Of a stretch of DNA of 64,000 nucleotides, positions 9,868 to 18,529 are shown in pieces (the first letter of the stretch is position 1; each line of letters starts with the position of its first letter). Position numbers and translations under genes: made by a program. The stretch lies in NCBI GenBank assembly GCA_938039675.1, contig CALHUI010000017.1, positions 27,492 to 91,491 of the forward strand, read 5' to 3'. Under the pieces are notes generated by a model. It was not told the origin of the DNA and did not search any database. It saw only the letters and a list, made by a program, of their open reading frames with translations. This DNA comes from an uncultured Cytophagales bacterium (GTDB taxonomy: Bacteria; Bacteroidota; Bacteroidia; Cytophagales; Thermoflexibacteraceae).

Positions 9868-10758
9868 ATGAGTGATTTTATTAAAAACCTTGCTTCTGAC
9901 CTGTTGCGGTTAGAAATCAACACGATTGTTAAGCAAAATATGTCTGCCGAAAAAATACCCGGCAACAAACGGGTACTATTGCGCAAGCTGGCAGATATTT
10001 ATCGGGAAACACTGATTGACTACGGGCTTGTCAAGTCGCCCAATGACCCCAATATTACGGCAGAAGATGCAGACAAGGTATTGCGATGGCAATTTGGCGG
10101 CGAGTTTTCTTTTAAAGAATTGGCGCTCCAATCGGGACGCGGCGTGAAACTGATGGAAGAACTGATGCAGAAAGAAACAGACCCTGCCAAGCTGAACACG
10201 CTGAACAGTCGTCATAAAATTTTGCAGCGGATTAGCAATCAGAGCTACAATGTGATTGGGATATTTAAACTGTTCCGCCGCGACCTTGCTCCCGATACGC
10301 TCACCCAAAGTAACGAGCACGAAGATGAGGACAAGCAAATCTATTACGTAGATAAAGAGCATTTCAATTATTTGCGTTATCAACGCTGCGAGTTGCCCCT
10401 GTCATGTGTACCTTTCCGCTCGCATCAGGAAACCGCGCTTTGGAACAACGATTTGGACTGGGGGCATATGAACAGTGCCATTGAACTGCCGTTTCTGCCC
10501 GATATGCTGGGTATGATTTACAAAGCCTATGAGATAGGTACCGAGCAAATCGTACTGCAAACCGTTATTCAGGTAGAAGGCGATGTTACCTCATACATTA
10601 CACCGCAGTATATCAATATGCCCGAACAAATCAAGGAAATTATCATGGGCGTGCATAACCGCTCCATTAATACCTCCACACAGTTTTGGAATACGCTGTT
10701 CACTACTGTTATCAACTTAGCCGGAAAATCGTTCAATCAAATTTTCAGTAAGAAGTAA
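9868..10758 (+). CDS. Uncharacterised protein B of a three-gene row
   Basis: 296 aa, ATG start. N-terminus FIKNLASDLLRLEINTIVKQ echoes the L-(D/E)-I-x-TIV motif of protein A. Residues about 30-110 are helical and charged. The centre is acidic (SNEHEDEDKQIYYVDKEHFN) and leads to DLDWGHMNSAIELPFLPDML. The C-terminal third includes TVIQVEGDVTSYITPQYINM and a hydrophobic tail (FWNTLFTTVINLAGKSFNQI) that might be membrane-associated. No catalytic motif is evident. The stop overlaps the start of protein C in TAATG, which indicates translational coupling. I do not recognise the family. Confidence 0.75.
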   Translation: MSDFIKNLASDLLRLEINTIVKQNMSAEKIPGNKRVLLRKLADIYRETLIDYGLVKSPNDPNITAEDADKVLRWQFGGEFSFKELALQSGRGVKLMEELMQKETDPAKLNTLNSRHKILQRISNQSYNVIGIFKLFRRDLAPDTLTQSNEHEDEDKQIYYVDKEHFNYLRYQRCELPLSCVPFRSHQETALWNNDLDWGHMNSAIELPFLPDMLGMIYKAYEIGTEQIVLQTVIQVEGDVTSYITPQYINMPEQIKEIIMGVHNRSINTSTQFWNTLFTTVINLAGKSFNQIFSKK

Positions 10759-11300
10759 TGCCTGCTGAACGCGACCTTTCTCAATTATGGAAAAACACCA
10801 CAGAATGGCTGCAAAAACCCGTTCGTGCACTTCGGTTTGCCCGCAATTTGCTGAAAGAAGGCGGACATAGCATAGAAACGCCTTTTACCTATCAGGGCAA
10901 TACCTTCGTGCTGCGCACTGTCATTGGGTTTGGCGATGTCATCAATTTCATACCTAATCCGGCACAGGAGCAGTATGACCCTGCCGACTGGCACAATCAC
11001 TACAAAGAGCATATCAACCTGCACTTTGAAAAAACCACTACATTTTTAAATGCTTTTGAGAAACAAACTACTTTTTGGGAAGCCAGTTTGAAAGGCATTG
11101 TGGGTGCAGCCAACATATATCCGCTGTATCAAGCTATATTAATGGAAGAGTGGCTGCTGTTGCTTTCCCCTGTTGCCTCAGCCGTTTATCTGTACTTTTT
11201 CGGGAAAGCTACCGTACAGAAGTTAGTTTACGGGCTTTGGCAATTTGCCAAGCAATTGTTTACCATTCGGAAGAAAATAGTAGCCCGCAGGAAGAAATAA
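10758..11300 (+). CDS. Uncharacterised membrane-associated protein C of a three-gene row
   Basis: 180 aa. The ATG overlaps the stop of protein B by one base. The N-terminal 110 residues are soluble, with LWKNTTEWLQKPVRALRFAR and then NTFVLRTVIGFGDVINFIPN. Residues about 115-160 are hydrophobic (GIVGAANIYPLYQAILMEEW then LLLLSPVASAVYLYFFGKA), consistent with one or two membrane segments or a hairpin. The C-terminus is strongly basic (KQLFTIRKKIVARRKK), as expected for a cytoplasmic tail. With proteins A and B it makes a compact module of two probably soluble proteins and one membrane protein. The family is not recognised and no function is assigned. Confidence 0.75.
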   Translation: MPAERDLSQLWKNTTEWLQKPVRALRFARNLLKEGGHSIETPFTYQGNTFVLRTVIGFGDVINFIPNPAQEQYDPADWHNHYKEHINLHFEKTTTFLNAFEKQTTFWEASLKGIVGAANIYPLYQAILMEEWLLLLSPVASAVYLYFFGKATVQKLVYGLWQFAKQLFTIRKKIVARRKK

Positions 11301-11367
11301 TCAGCAAAAAAGCCATTCCTATCCTAATGTAAAATAGCTGTACAAAAAATTACAAGCAATATTGTTA

Positions 11368-12456
11368 TTACAGACGGTGTCTGCGGAAGCGTTTTTTGAA
11401 CGGTTCGGGGCAGCGCACCTGACCGGGGATAATGTACATCAAATGAATACCGGCGATAATGAGCACGTCCTTATCGCGATAGTTGCCGCGGATGTTATCT
11501 TCGTACTGCTCATTGCCAAATCCTTCCAGCGTTCTGTAAACGCGCCCGTCTGCCCCTACGTAGGTGTAGAAGTTGGGTCTGAAGGTCAGCCCCAACTGGT
11601 CAATTCTGCGACCACCTTCCAGCGAACGGTCAGACATGGCACGCGCTAAGTCGTTATCGCCAAAGATGCCCAAATCCACATATTTGCGGCTGACATCGTC
11701 TATATAGTCGGTAAAAAGTTTGCGATAAGAAACCTCAAAAGCCAGGTCCCAGCGGGTAGCAATTCGGTAGCGCATGCCAAAACCCATGGGGATGGCAATT
11801 TGCCAGCGTGAATATTTTTTACCGTATTCATCGGCATAACCTTGCCCCTCTGTTCCCAGAGGCTGCAAAGCAACCCAGCCGCCCCCGAAGGCCTCGGGGG
11901 CTGGTGCCTTAGGGTTGTGTCTGAAAACAGCTACACCACCTACCAAATAAGGAATCACACGCTTGGGGCGTTGATAGAATGTGCCGCGATTACCTACCAA
12001 ATCCCACATGCCTACGGCAGACAGTTCCAAAATATCGTTGCGGAAACGCAGGTTGCGAATGTAGCGAAACTGGTTATGTTCCCAACGTGGCTTATCAGGT
12101 CCTATGTTAGTTGTGTCGTCTCCTTTTACCCTGCCCCATGAGAGCGAATAGCGCATACTGAAGTTAGGCCGATAGCGCTTTTGTGCATGGATAGCAAAAT
12201 TAGGGCGCGTATAGCCCAAATCCATACTGGTGAAATAAGGTTGCGGCACAATATCGCCGAAATAATTCATGGCATTGATACTTGCCCCTATGCTCCAGTA
12301 TTTCTTGCGGTTGAACCATGACCATGTATGCTTAGGGTTTTGCTTAAACTTAGGATTCTCCCTTTTCTCAATAAGCTGTGCATCAGCCCTTTGCACCAAC
12401 AAAAACGCTGTTACAGACAAGAAGAAAGGTAAAAAGCGTAAATTAAGTGATTTCAT
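11368..12456 (-). CDS. DUF6089-family outer-membrane beta-barrel protein
   Basis: 362 aa from ATG 12456; another ATG two codons earlier at 12462 is equally possible. A signal peptide (MKSLNLRFLPFFLSVTAFLL through ADAQ) is followed by repeated amphipathic strands rich in Tyr, Arg and Gly (YWSIGASINAMNYFGDIVPQ, FAIHAQKRYRPNFSMRYSLS, AIPMGFGMRYRIATRWDLAF). The strongly basic C-terminus is PFKKRFRRHRL. It resembles the DUF6089 outer-membrane proteins encoded beside nadK in this phylum, usually followed by uppS and bamA. Here the order CBS-nadK-DUF6089 is kept, but the cluster ends after it. The gap to nadK is 95 bases. The substrate or role is unknown. Confidence 0.75.
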   Translation of the reverse strand: MKSLNLRFLPFFLSVTAFLLVQRADAQLIEKRENPKFKQNPKHTWSWFNRKKYWSIGASINAMNYFGDIVPQPYFTSMDLGYTRPNFAIHAQKRYRPNFSMRYSLSWGRVKGDDTTNIGPDKPRWEHNQFRYIRNLRFRNDILELSAVGMWDLVGNRGTFYQRPKRVIPYLVGGVAVFRHNPKAPAPEAFGGGWVALQPLGTEGQGYADEYGKKYSRWQIAIPMGFGMRYRIATRWDLAFEVSYRKLFTDYIDDVSRKYVDLGIFGDNDLARAMSDRSLEGGRRIDQLGLTFRPNFYTYVGADGRVYRTLEGFGNEQYEDNIRGNYRDKDVLIIAGIHLMYIIPGQVRCPEPFKKRFRRHRL

Positions 12457-12551
12457 AACCATGCTTTTTGGAAGAATGCAGTATCGGCCTGCCCAATATC
12501 AACGCACAAAAAAAGTGCCTCAAAATAACAATTTTACAAAGTTATGAGGAT

Positions 12552-13427
12552 TTAATTTCTTGAATCGGTTCCCCAATTAAGTTTTTGTCGCAGCGTGTGC
12601 AAAAAGTTATCGCCCTCCAACCGCACCAGCCGCGCATTAAAATCTGATTTGCGCAAAGAAAGCTTTACGTCGGAATCTACTGTTCGGAAGCGGGAGTCCA
12701 GCGATACTAGAAAATTATTGTTTCGCCCTTCTATCTCAAAGGAAAGCACACAGCCGTCGTGTATTACCAAAGGTCTCACGTTCAGGTTGTGTGGGCTAAT
12801 GGGCGAGATGATAAAGCTGCGCGAATCGGGTAATACTACCGGGCCTCCTACACTGATAGAGTAGGCCGTAGAACCCGTGGGCGTTGCCACAATCAAGCCG
12901 TCCGCCCAATAAGAGTTGAGGTATTCGCCGTCTAAGTAGGCATGTACAATAATCATTGAGGCACTGTCCCGCTTGCTGATGGTACATTCGTTCAGTGCAA
13001 AGTTTAGGTCGCCGAACAGGTTAATGCTGCTGTCTAAGCGAATCATGGAGCGCTCCTCGATGCTGTATTTGCCTTTCATAACGGCACGCAAACCTTCGGC
13101 AATATTTTCTTTGGAGAGAGTGGCCAAAAATCCGAGCCTTCCCAAATTAATACCCAGAATAGGAATACCTATATGACGTACCAATGTGATGGTTTCCAGC
13201 AGTGTACCGTCTCCGCCGACACTCAGCATCAGGTCGGTACCTGCCAATTCGTGATAACTGGAAAAAGTATATTCGCAGGCAACTTCCAAACCTGTTTCGT
13301 CCAGATGTCCTTTAAAAGACTCGGAGATACGCAACTGCGCGCCCAGTTTATGAAGTTCTTCAAAAATAGTTTGTATATAGGGTTGCTTCCGGCTCTCGAC
13401 AGGGCGGCTATGCAAAGCTATTTTCAT
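12552..13427 (-). CDS. nadK: NAD kinase
   Basis: 291 aa, cytoplasmic, phosphorylates NAD+ to NADP+. The NAD-kinase GGDGT motif is in MLSVGGDGTLLETI near residue 75, the NE motif in FALNECTISKRDSASMI near residue 145, and the ATP/NAD-binding glycine-rich motif in LIVATPTGSTAYSISVGGP near residue 180. The C-terminal ISPHNLNVRPLVI stretch is also typical. The ATG overlaps the stop of the upstream CBS gene by one base (TGATG), so the two genes are translationally coupled and transcribed from the promoter at 14214-14245. Confidence 0.96.
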   Translation of the reverse strand: MKIALHSRPVESRKQPYIQTIFEELHKLGAQLRISESFKGHLDETGLEVACEYTFSSYHELAGTDLMLSVGGDGTLLETITLVRHIGIPILGINLGRLGFLATLSKENIAEGLRAVMKGKYSIEERSMIRLDSSINLFGDLNFALNECTISKRDSASMIIVHAYLDGEYLNSYWADGLIVATPTGSTAYSISVGGPVVLPDSRSFIISPISPHNLNVRPLVIHDGCVLSFEIEGRNNNFLVSLDSRFRTVDSDVKLSLRKSDFNARLVRLEGDNFLHTLRQKLNWGTDSRN

Positions 13428-14143
13428 CAGATTTCAAGGTATTTTAAAAGAATATCCAAGCGCTCGCGATTGATATCAACGTCTTCATTCTCATCAAAAC
13501 GCGCCACCACATGATAACCAAAGCGCTCCAGTGTGGCAATTACCCTTGAAATTTCCATCACACTGAGTTTGAGCGTTACTTTCACCATTGTAGGGTTTTG
13601 TGTGTCGGGTTCTACATAGCTGCTAAGAATTTTGGCATTGTTAGACTCTACCAGTCGGCTGATTTCTGCCAGCGAATAATTGTAGGCAGGCATCAGCAGC
13701 ACAATAATACCCCCCGGGTTTTGGATGGCAAATGCACGCGCCAAAGCTCCTACCGTATCACGTAGTACTATCACGCCTTTGAATGCACGTTCATTAGAAA
13801 GCACGGGAACGGTTTGCACCTTAAACGACTCGGCAATGCGAATTACTTCGTAAAAATGCTGGTCTTCTGTTACAAAACAATCTGCCAAATCGGGGGTAAG
13901 GCTGCCAAGCAGCATGTCGGGAGAGAGATTTGCATCATACAGTGCCGATTCGGAAAACATGCCTTTGTAAGCCCCATCTTCAATCAACGGCAATTGATGT
14001 ACGCGAAATTCTTCCATCCACGCCAAGGCGCGCCCAACACTGTCAGCCGGTTTGAGCGGCGGCACCATCGGATTAATAAAATCTTTTGCACACATTCCCA
14101 AAGCGGTGCGTTCTTCCGGAAAAGGTGCTAAGCCTGTATCCAT
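13427..14143 (-). CDS. CBS-domain protein
   Basis: 238 aa. Two CBS motifs in the first 140 residues (MCAKDFINPMVPPLKPADSV through LPLIEDGAYKGMF, and QHFYEVIRIAESFKVQTVPV through FKGVIVLRDTVG) should form a Bateman module that binds adenosyl ligands. The C-terminal 90 residues look like an ACT-type alpha-beta fold (GGIIVLLMPAYNYSLAEISR through MEISRVIATLERFGYHVVAR). It is the first gene of the CBS-nadK-DUF6089 operon. A role in sensing nucleotide or energy state next to NAD kinase is an inference from context. Confidence 0.88.
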   Translation of the reverse strand: MDTGLAPFPEERTALGMCAKDFINPMVPPLKPADSVGRALAWMEEFRVHQLPLIEDGAYKGMFSESALYDANLSPDMLLGSLTPDLADCFVTEDQHFYEVIRIAESFKVQTVPVLSNERAFKGVIVLRDTVGALARAFAIQNPGGIIVLLMPAYNYSLAEISRLVESNNAKILSSYVEPDTQNPTMVKVTLKLSVMEISRVIATLERFGYHVVARFDENEDVDINRERLDILLKYLEI

Positions 14144-14213
14144 AGGCTTTTTATTTAATTAAAAAAACAGAAGAGGTATTTGGACATCCTCACTTTTCAC
14201 GTGGTCAGTTGGT

Positions 14214-14245
14214 CAAAGCTATAAAACTTTAACGATAATCTGCAA
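14214..14245 (-). promoter_or_regulatory. Promoter of the CBS-nadK-DUF6089 operon
   Basis: On the minus strand TTG at 14245-14243, a 21-base spacer and TAGCTTTG at 14221-14214 match TTG-N-TAnnTTTG exactly. Predicted start near 14207, about 64 bases before the CBS start codon. Confidence 0.6.
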
Positions 14246-14292
14246 CAGAAATTTTATTCTGGCAAGCATAAAGCCGCCTAAGCCGCATATTT

Positions 14293-14323
14293 TTTGCGAT
14301 TTGCAGCTTAACGCATAACTTTG
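14293..14323 (+). promoter_or_regulatory. Promoter of bamD abutting the start codon
   Basis: TTTG at 14293-14296, a 19-base spacer, then TAACTTTG at 14316-14323, a full consensus match. The bamD ATG is at 14329, only 5 bases past the -7 box, so the predicted transcript begins at or within a base or two of the start codon. Confidence 0.65.
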
Positions 14324-14328
14324 CTTGT

Positions 14329-15198
14329 ATGCTAATCCGTAAAAACGTATCTGTTGCCATTGCAACCCTTTTCGTATTATTAGGCGGCTCATCGTGCAGT
14401 AAGTTTCAGAAAATCATCAAAAACGAGGACTGGAAGTTCCGCTACAATGCTGCCATAGAGTACTACGAAAAAAAGGGTGACTATTATCGTGCAGGCGTGC
14501 TGTTAGAAGATCTAGTGCCTATCATTCGAGGTACGCCAGAGGCTGAAAAGGCGCAGTTCTATTGGGCTTATTGTTATTACAAACAAGGGCAGTACGAAAC
14601 CAGTGCGGCAGAGTTCAAGAAATTTCATGATACATACAACCGCAGTAAGTTTGCCGAAGAAGCGCTGTACATGCACTGCTATTCGCTCTACATGAGCTCG
14701 CCTCCGATACACCTTGACCAAGCAAACACCATCACGGCCATTGATGCGTTTCAGGACTTTATCAACCGCTATCCTAACAGCAGCTATGCACAGCAAGCAG
14801 CCGGTGCTATTACCACCCTGCGTGCCAAGTTGGAAACAAAGGCTTTTAAAAATGCCAAACTTTATCAGCAGTTAGAGCGTTACAAGGCAGCGGTGATTGC
14901 CTATGATAATTTTCAGAAAGATTTTCCCGACTCCCGCTATCAGGAAGAAGCGGCTTTCCGCAGAATAGAGGCACAATATGAACTGGCACAAAACAGTTAT
15001 ATTGACAAAAAGCGCGAGCGATTTACAGAAGTGGTAAAAATTTATCAGGCTTTCGTTGATAAATATCCGAAAAGCATTTTTCTGAGACAGGCGGAAAACA
15101 TCTTTGACAACACGCAACGCCAACTCAAAAACGTGGCATCCGTAGAAGCAACCATGCAGAAAGAAAGGGAGAAAGCCGAAAAAACGGCACAGAAATAA
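14329..15198 (+). CDS. bamD: Outer-membrane protein assembly factor BamD
   Basis: 289 aa lipoprotein. The signal peptide ends in a lipobox, VLLGGSSC, with lipidated Cys near residue 23. The mature protein is made of TPR-like helical repeats (WKFRYNAAIEYYEKKGDYYR, AQFYWAYCYYKQGQYETSAA, FQDFINRYPNSSYAQQAAGA, AYDNFQKDFPDSRYQEEAAF, YQAFVDKYPKSIFLRQAENI) as in BamD/YfiO. It anchors the BAM complex on the periplasmic face of the outer membrane. It heads a plus-strand block with rpoZ, coaBC and DUF4835, a common order in this phylum. The only plausible start is ATG 14329, which the promoter places at the very 5-prime end of the transcript. Confidence 0.95.
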   Translation: MLIRKNVSVAIATLFVLLGGSSCSKFQKIIKNEDWKFRYNAAIEYYEKKGDYYRAGVLLEDLVPIIRGTPEAEKAQFYWAYCYYKQGQYETSAAEFKKFHDTYNRSKFAEEALYMHCYSLYMSSPPIHLDQANTITAIDAFQDFINRYPNSSYAQQAAGAITTLRAKLETKAFKNAKLYQQLERYKAAVIAYDNFQKDFPDSRYQEEAAFRRIEAQYELAQNSYIDKKRERFTEVVKIYQAFVDKYPKSIFLRQAENIFDNTQRQLKNVASVEATMQKEREKAEKTAQK

Positions 15199-15231
15199 CA
15201 TCAATCCGCAATCATCAAAAACACTGTTCAT

Positions 15232-15558
15232 ATGTCTAAGTATAAGTATAACAGCAATACCTCACTTATTACCCGTGATATTGCCAAAATAGCAGAACTG
15301 GCCAACGGCAACATATACGAAGCTGTCGTAGTTATTGCCAAGCGCTCCCGTCAGATAGCCTCCAAACTCAAAGAAGAACTGGCGAGCAAATTGGAAGAAT
15401 TTTCAACAGGTATTGACAACTTGGAAGAAATTCATGAAAACCGCGAGCAAATTGAAATCTCGCGTTATTATGAGCGACTGCCTAAACCTACAACCATTGC
15501 CACCGATGAGTATCTGGAAGGCAAATTGATATACTATCGCAACGACGATACAGAATAG
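15232..15558 (+). CDS. rpoZ: RNA polymerase omega subunit, Bacteroidota type
   Basis: 108 aa, 33 bases after bamD and 8 bases before coaBC. The pattern TRDIAKIAELANGNIYEAVV through VIAKRSRQIASKLKEEL matches the Rpb6/omega core that wraps the C-terminus of beta-prime. The C-terminal half (IEISRYYERLPKPTTIATDE) is the extension usual for Bacteroidota omega proteins. Family assignment is from core sequence and from its constant position between bamD and coaBC in related genomes. Confidence 0.85.
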   Translation: MSKYKYNSNTSLITRDIAKIAELANGNIYEAVVVIAKRSRQIASKLKEELASKLEEFSTGIDNLEEIHENREQIEISRYYERLPKPTTIATDEYLEGKLIYYRNDDTE

Positions 15559-15566
15559 AACCCCAT

Positions 15567-16787
15567 ATGCTGAAAGGGAAAAAAATTTTAGTAGGCGTGT
15601 GCGGCAGCATTGCCGCCTATAAAATTGCAACCCTTGTTCGGCTTTTGATAAAACAAGAGGCTGAAGTACAGGTTATTATGACCGAGGCAGCCTCTGATTT
15701 TATCCCCCCCCTTACGCTTGCTACGCTGTCCAAAAATCCTGTACTGACCCGCTATGTAGCCGATGACAACACAGGGGAGTGGAGCAATCATGTGGCGCTT
15801 GGTCTATGGGCAGACCTGATGGTAATTGCACCGGCTACGGCCAATACCATTGCCAAAATAGCCCATGGCCACTGCGATAATCTGCTGACAGCTGTTTACC
15901 TTTCTGCGCGCTGTCCCGTTGTGCTTGCTCCCGCAATGGATTTGGATATGTGGTTGCATCCAGCCACACAACGCAACATCAGCCAATTGCAGGCAGACGG
16001 TTGTCAAATCATACCACCGGGCGAGGGGGAACTCGCCAGCGGCTTGCACGGCAAAGGGCGAATGGCAGAACCCGAGCAAATGGCCGAATGGATAGCAGCT
16101 TTTTTCTCCGCAGACCGCCCCTTGGCAGGCAAACAAGTATTGCTTACCGCAGGGCCGACCATAGAACCCATTGACCCCGTACGCTATATTACCAACCACT
16201 CTACGGGTAAAATGGGCTACGCACTGGCACAAGCATTCGCCGATGCAGGCGCACAAGTAAATCTCATTTCAGGGCCTGTGACCTTGCAATTAGAGCACCC
16301 GTCGGTACAAATTACCCATGTACAAACCGCACGGCAAATGCACGAAGCAGTAACTATGCGCACAGCAACAGCCGATATTATTGTGCATTGTGCCGCCGTT
16401 GCCGACTACGCCCCGATGCATGCAGCTGCGCAAAAAATCAAAAAACAAGGCGACACACTGACCATTGAACTGGTCAAAAATCCTGATATTGCAGCCGATA
16501 CAGGGCAGAAACTGCAAGCAGGGCAAGTGCACGCAGGCTTTGCACTGGAAACCGAAAACGAGCAAGCACATGCACAGAGCAAAATGGAACGCAAAAACTT
16601 TGACCTGATTGTGCTCAATTCGCTCAACGATGCAGGCGCGGGGTTCGGGCATGACACCAACCGCGTATCGCTGCTGTTTCGCCAAGGCAAGCGCGAGGTA
16701 TTGCCCCTTCTGCCCAAAACCGAAGTGGCACGCATTATTGTTCGGCATCTTACAAACATTCTTCAAGCTAAATCGCATGTGGTTTAA
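15567..16787 (+). CDS. coaBC: Bifunctional phosphopantothenoylcysteine decarboxylase / phosphopantothenate-cysteine ligase
   Basis: 406 aa. The N-terminal flavoprotein decarboxylase (CoaC) shows KKILVGVCGSIAAYKIATLV, the His-loop region NHVALGLWADLMVIAPATAN and the PAMD-type motif VVLAPAMDLDMW. The C-terminal ligase (CoaB) begins near residue 190 with KQVLLTAGPTIEPIDPVRYI then TNHSTGKMGYALA, with a later VLNSLNDAGAGFGHDTNRV. It converts 4-phosphopantothenate plus Cys to 4-phosphopantetheine in CoA synthesis. The last 11 bases overlap the next gene. Confidence 0.97.
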   Translation: MLKGKKILVGVCGSIAAYKIATLVRLLIKQEAEVQVIMTEAASDFIPPLTLATLSKNPVLTRYVADDNTGEWSNHVALGLWADLMVIAPATANTIAKIAHGHCDNLLTAVYLSARCPVVLAPAMDLDMWLHPATQRNISQLQADGCQIIPPGEGELASGLHGKGRMAEPEQMAEWIAAFFSADRPLAGKQVLLTAGPTIEPIDPVRYITNHSTGKMGYALAQAFADAGAQVNLISGPVTLQLEHPSVQITHVQTARQMHEAVTMRTATADIIVHCAAVADYAPMHAAAQKIKKQGDTLTIELVKNPDIAADTGQKLQAGQVHAGFALETENEQAHAQSKMERKNFDLIVLNSLNDAGAGFGHDTNRVSLLFRQGKREVLPLLPKTEVARIIVRHLTNILQAKSHVV

Positions 16788-17679
16788 CAAATTTCTCATA
16801 CTTACATTGAGCTTTGCAATAGCTTGCAGTACACTGGCACAGGAATTAAATGCCAATATTATTATCAATGATGTACAAGTACAAACACAAGAGCGGCAAG
16901 TTATCCAACAACTGCGCAATGCAATTGCCAATTTTATGAATACTACCCGCTGGACAAACGATAACTACAAACAACACGAGCGGATAAAGTGCAACATCCT
17001 GATTACCCTCACCGGCGGAACTGACCTTGTCAATGGGCGTTACACAGCCAACGTACAAATTCAGTCCAGCAGGCCTGTTTACGGGAGCAATTACGAAACA
17101 GTGCTGCTCACATTTTTTGACCGCAATTTCAACTTTGAATTTTTTCCTTCGCAGCCACTCATTTTTACAGAAAACCTGTTTTCTACCAACCTGACGACCA
17201 CGCTTGCTTACTACGCCTACACGATTTTGGCATTGGATGCAGACAGTTTTGCACCGCAGGGCGGCAATGCATACATTGAGCGTATGCTGAACATCTTGAA
17301 CAACTCACAACAAGCCAATGCACAAGGCTGGAACAACAGCGATACCCGCAATCGCTACTTTATTGCCGAAAACCTGAACAATCCACAGTTGAGTGGTTAT
17401 CGCGAAGCACTGTACTTATACCATCGCAAAGGGCTGGATTACTTTGCCGAAAATGCCGAAGCAGGCAGAAAAAATATTTTGGAAGCCATTAAAAAAATTG
17501 CACAAGTCAATCAGGTGCGCCCCAATGCTGTCATGGTAAATGCTTTTTTTGACTCTAAAGCAGAGGAGATTGTTAATATTTTTTCACAAGCCGACGTTGC
17601 CACCCGCAAAGAAGCTGCAACGATTCTCACAAGCATAGACCCGACCAATGCCAATCGGTATCAGGCATTGGGAAGATAA
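16777..17679 (+). CDS. DUF4835-family secreted protein
   Basis: 300 aa from ATG 16777, overlapping the end of coaBC by 11 bases. Signal peptide MWFNKFLILTLSFAIACSTLAQ. The mature part begins ELNANIIINDVQVQTQERQV and continues FMNTTRWTNDNYKQHERIKC, SRPVYGSNYETVLLTFFDRN and LAYYAYTILALDADSFAPQG, the hallmark order of DUF4835 proteins found after coaBC in Bacteroidota. It is probably periplasmic or surface-associated. Its function is unknown in the family. In many relatives recN follows; here a convergent nfu gene follows instead. Longer in-frame reading into coaBC (from 16609) is not a credible start because it lacks the signal peptide. Confidence 0.85.
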   Translation: MWFNKFLILTLSFAIACSTLAQELNANIIINDVQVQTQERQVIQQLRNAIANFMNTTRWTNDNYKQHERIKCNILITLTGGTDLVNGRYTANVQIQSSRPVYGSNYETVLLTFFDRNFNFEFFPSQPLIFTENLFSTNLTTTLAYYAYTILALDADSFAPQGGNAYIERMLNILNNSQQANAQGWNNSDTRNRYFIAENLNNPQLSGYREALYLYHRKGLDYFAENAEAGRKNILEAIKKIAQVNQVRPNAVMVNAFFDSKAEEIVNIFSQADVATRKEAATILTSIDPTNANRYQALGR

Positions 17680-17813
17680 CGAAGACTGTTAAAACACGGC
17701 AGGGGACTTTATCTGCCAAAAGAAATATTTTTAACGCCCGATAATTTGCGTTTTAAACAAACAATGCACCGCAAAGGACTATAAACCTTTGTCGTGCACT
17801 GGGCTGTAAGATG

Positions 17814-18428
17814 TTACACACCTTCGGCTACCACCGACTTCACTTCGCCGGGCATCATACGTGTCAGCAGGTTTTCAATACCAGCTTTCAGCGTAATGGT
17901 GGAAGACGGACAACCGCTGCACGAACCCTGCAACAGCACCTTTACCATCCCTGTTTCAGGGTCAAACGAGTGAAACATGATGTGCCCACCGTCCATTTCA
18001 ACGGCAGGACGGATGTATTCATCTAAAATACCTTTGATTTTTTTCACTGCTTCCGAATCGTTCGGGTTAGCTGCCGGATTGTCCTCTGCACCCTCACCTT
18101 CAAAAATCGGGCTGTCTTCTTCCAGATAGTTTTTCAGGAAGTGGCGCATCACGGGAATTTGTTCTGCCCAGTCTGAAGCCTCATCCTTAGTGATGGTTAC
18201 AAAGTTAGACGCAATGAATACGCGCTGTACGAACGGGAACTTGAACAGTTCCTGTGCCAGCGGCGAATCGGTGGCTGATGCCGCATCGGGATAATCCTTC
18301 ACAATGTCTTCATTGGCTACCAGCATGGTATTGGCCACAAACTTCATTGCATTAGGGTTGGGGACGGCTTCCGTGTAGATGTTGATGAGCTTTTTGTACA
18401 AGTTATCAACGTTATAGGCAGGTTTCAT
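17814..18428 (-). CDS. Nfu-type iron-sulfur cluster scaffold protein
   Basis: 204 aa from ATG 18428 (MKPAYN); an upstream in-frame start would add residues without family support. The N-terminal Nfu_N domain has IYTEAVPNPNAMKFVANTML and FVQRVFIASNFVTITKDEAS. After an acidic linker (FEGEGAEDNPAANPNDSE) comes the NifU C-terminal domain with IRPAVEMDGGHIMFHSFDPE and the cluster-ligating CxxC in LLQGSCSGCPSSTITLKAGI near residue 180. It carries Fe-S clusters to target proteins in the cytoplasm. It is convergent with DUF4835 and separated from it by 134 bases holding only a weak imperfect hairpin near 17766-17800. Confidence 0.92.
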   Translation of the reverse strand: MKPAYNVDNLYKKLINIYTEAVPNPNAMKFVANTMLVANEDIVKDYPDAASATDSPLAQELFKFPFVQRVFIASNFVTITKDEASDWAEQIPVMRHFLKNYLEEDSPIFEGEGAEDNPAANPNDSEAVKKIKGILDEYIRPAVEMDGGHIMFHSFDPETGMVKVLLQGSCSGCPSSTITLKAGIENLLTRMMPGEVKSVVAEGV

Positions 18429-18529
18429 AAATAAGTCGGGATTTAGACTAAATATAAACACAAAAATAGGTGATTTTGTGTGATTGGCACGGGAAATATT
18501 TATAATCGCAGCAAAAAATCAACAATGCG

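Noticed and set aside
16609..16776. Extended N-terminus for the DUF4835 protein
   Set aside because: The extension lies in coaBC; the signal peptide begins at 16777.
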